In this document: one piece after another, positions 6,009 through 6,087 of the stretch
Position numbering within the stretch: position 1 is the stretch's first letter
Layout: each line of letters opens with the position of its first letter
Source of the DNA: Actinomycetota bacterium
GTDB taxonomy: Bacteria > Actinomycetota > Actinomycetes > S36-B12 > UBA5976
Direction: 5' to 3'
Length of the DNA stretch: 6,087 bases
Assembly (NCBI GenBank): GCA_009704345.1
Contig: WLEH01000072.1
Coordinates: forward strand, 1-6,087
Made by a program: the position numbers and the translations under genes
Notes under the pieces: generated by a model
What the model was told of the DNA's origin: nothing
Databases searched by the model: none
What the model saw: the letters and a program-made list of their open reading frames with translations, nothing else

Positions 6009-6087
6009 TGATCGAACGGTTGTAGTTGAAGATATACATGTTTTTTATCGAATCCGAACAAAAAACAAAAGCAAACAAATTGCTGCA
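5995..6087 (+). CDS. ABC transporter ATP-binding subunit for polysaccharide export, partial (N-terminus only)
   Basis: The first 31 codons run off the window end: MAEIDDRTVVVEDIHVFYRI followed by a lysine-rich loop (RTKNKSKQIAA). The strand-loop VVVEDIHVFYRI is the typical start of a Wzt/TagH/RfbE-type ATPase, where the aromatic residue stacks on ATP. No Walker A, signature or Walker B motif is inside the window, so the call rests on this start and on the adjoining permease. The ATG lies inside the last codons of the permease gene (14-nt overlap) and follows GAAGG at 5985-5989 with 5-nt spacing, so the two subunits should be made in step. Whether it carries the extra C-terminal glycan-binding domain of some Wzt proteins cannot be seen. 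Confidence 0.8.
   Translation, partial: MAEIDDRTVVVEDIHVFYRIRTKNKSKQIAA

Overview
The window is almost wholly coding: six complete or truncated genes on either side of a 50-bp divergent gap, plus the first codons of a seventh. Base composition is moderate (hand counts of sampled lines give about 40% G+C outside a richer central patch). Genes are packed with 4-, 4-, 8- and 14-nt overlaps, and the protein signatures (actinobacterial-type GT4 transferases, a CgeB-like N-terminal protein, RfbD/TagG-type exporter) suggest a low-GC, streamlined actinobacterium, possibly a freshwater Nanopelagicales-like lineage. The phylum is an inference from family resemblance; the lineage is a guess.

Left arm (minus strand, read from 2398 down to 1): a non-hydrolysing UDP-GlcNAc 2-epimerase (WecB/MnaA type), then a 209-aa protein with a coiled-coil start and a CgeB/GT-like N-terminal fold but no catalytic C-terminal half, then a GT4-type glycosyltransferase cut off by the window edge. 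The three are chained by a 4-nt and an 8-nt overlap, so they are very probably one translationally coupled operon.

Right arm (plus strand, 2449 onward): a 482-aa GT4 glycosyltransferase, a UDP-N-acetylhexosamine (ManNAc/GlcNAc) 6-dehydrogenase of the WecC/WbpA group, the membrane subunit of an ABC-2 polysaccharide exporter, and the first 31 codons of what is very likely its ATP-binding partner. After an 18-bp gap behind the transferase, these genes overlap by 4 and 14 nt.

Taken together the genes describe making and exporting a surface glycopolymer. The epimerase supplies UDP-ManNAc, the dehydrogenase can oxidise it to UDP-ManNAcA, the glycosyltransferases assemble the chain on the inner face of the membrane, and the ABC transporter flips the finished, lipid-linked polymer outward. 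A ManNAcA-containing wall polymer is known in the actinobacterium Micrococcus luteus (teichuronic acid), which makes a teichuronic-acid-like product a reasonable but unproven hypothesis. No RNA gene, CRISPR array, insertion sequence, or convincing terminator was seen, and there is no gene-free stretch longer than 50 bp. The points most worth a second look are the catalytic-domain-less CgeB-like protein, a roughly 540-bp GC-rich patch centred on the divergent start, and the repeat/dyad structure inside the 50-bp gap.
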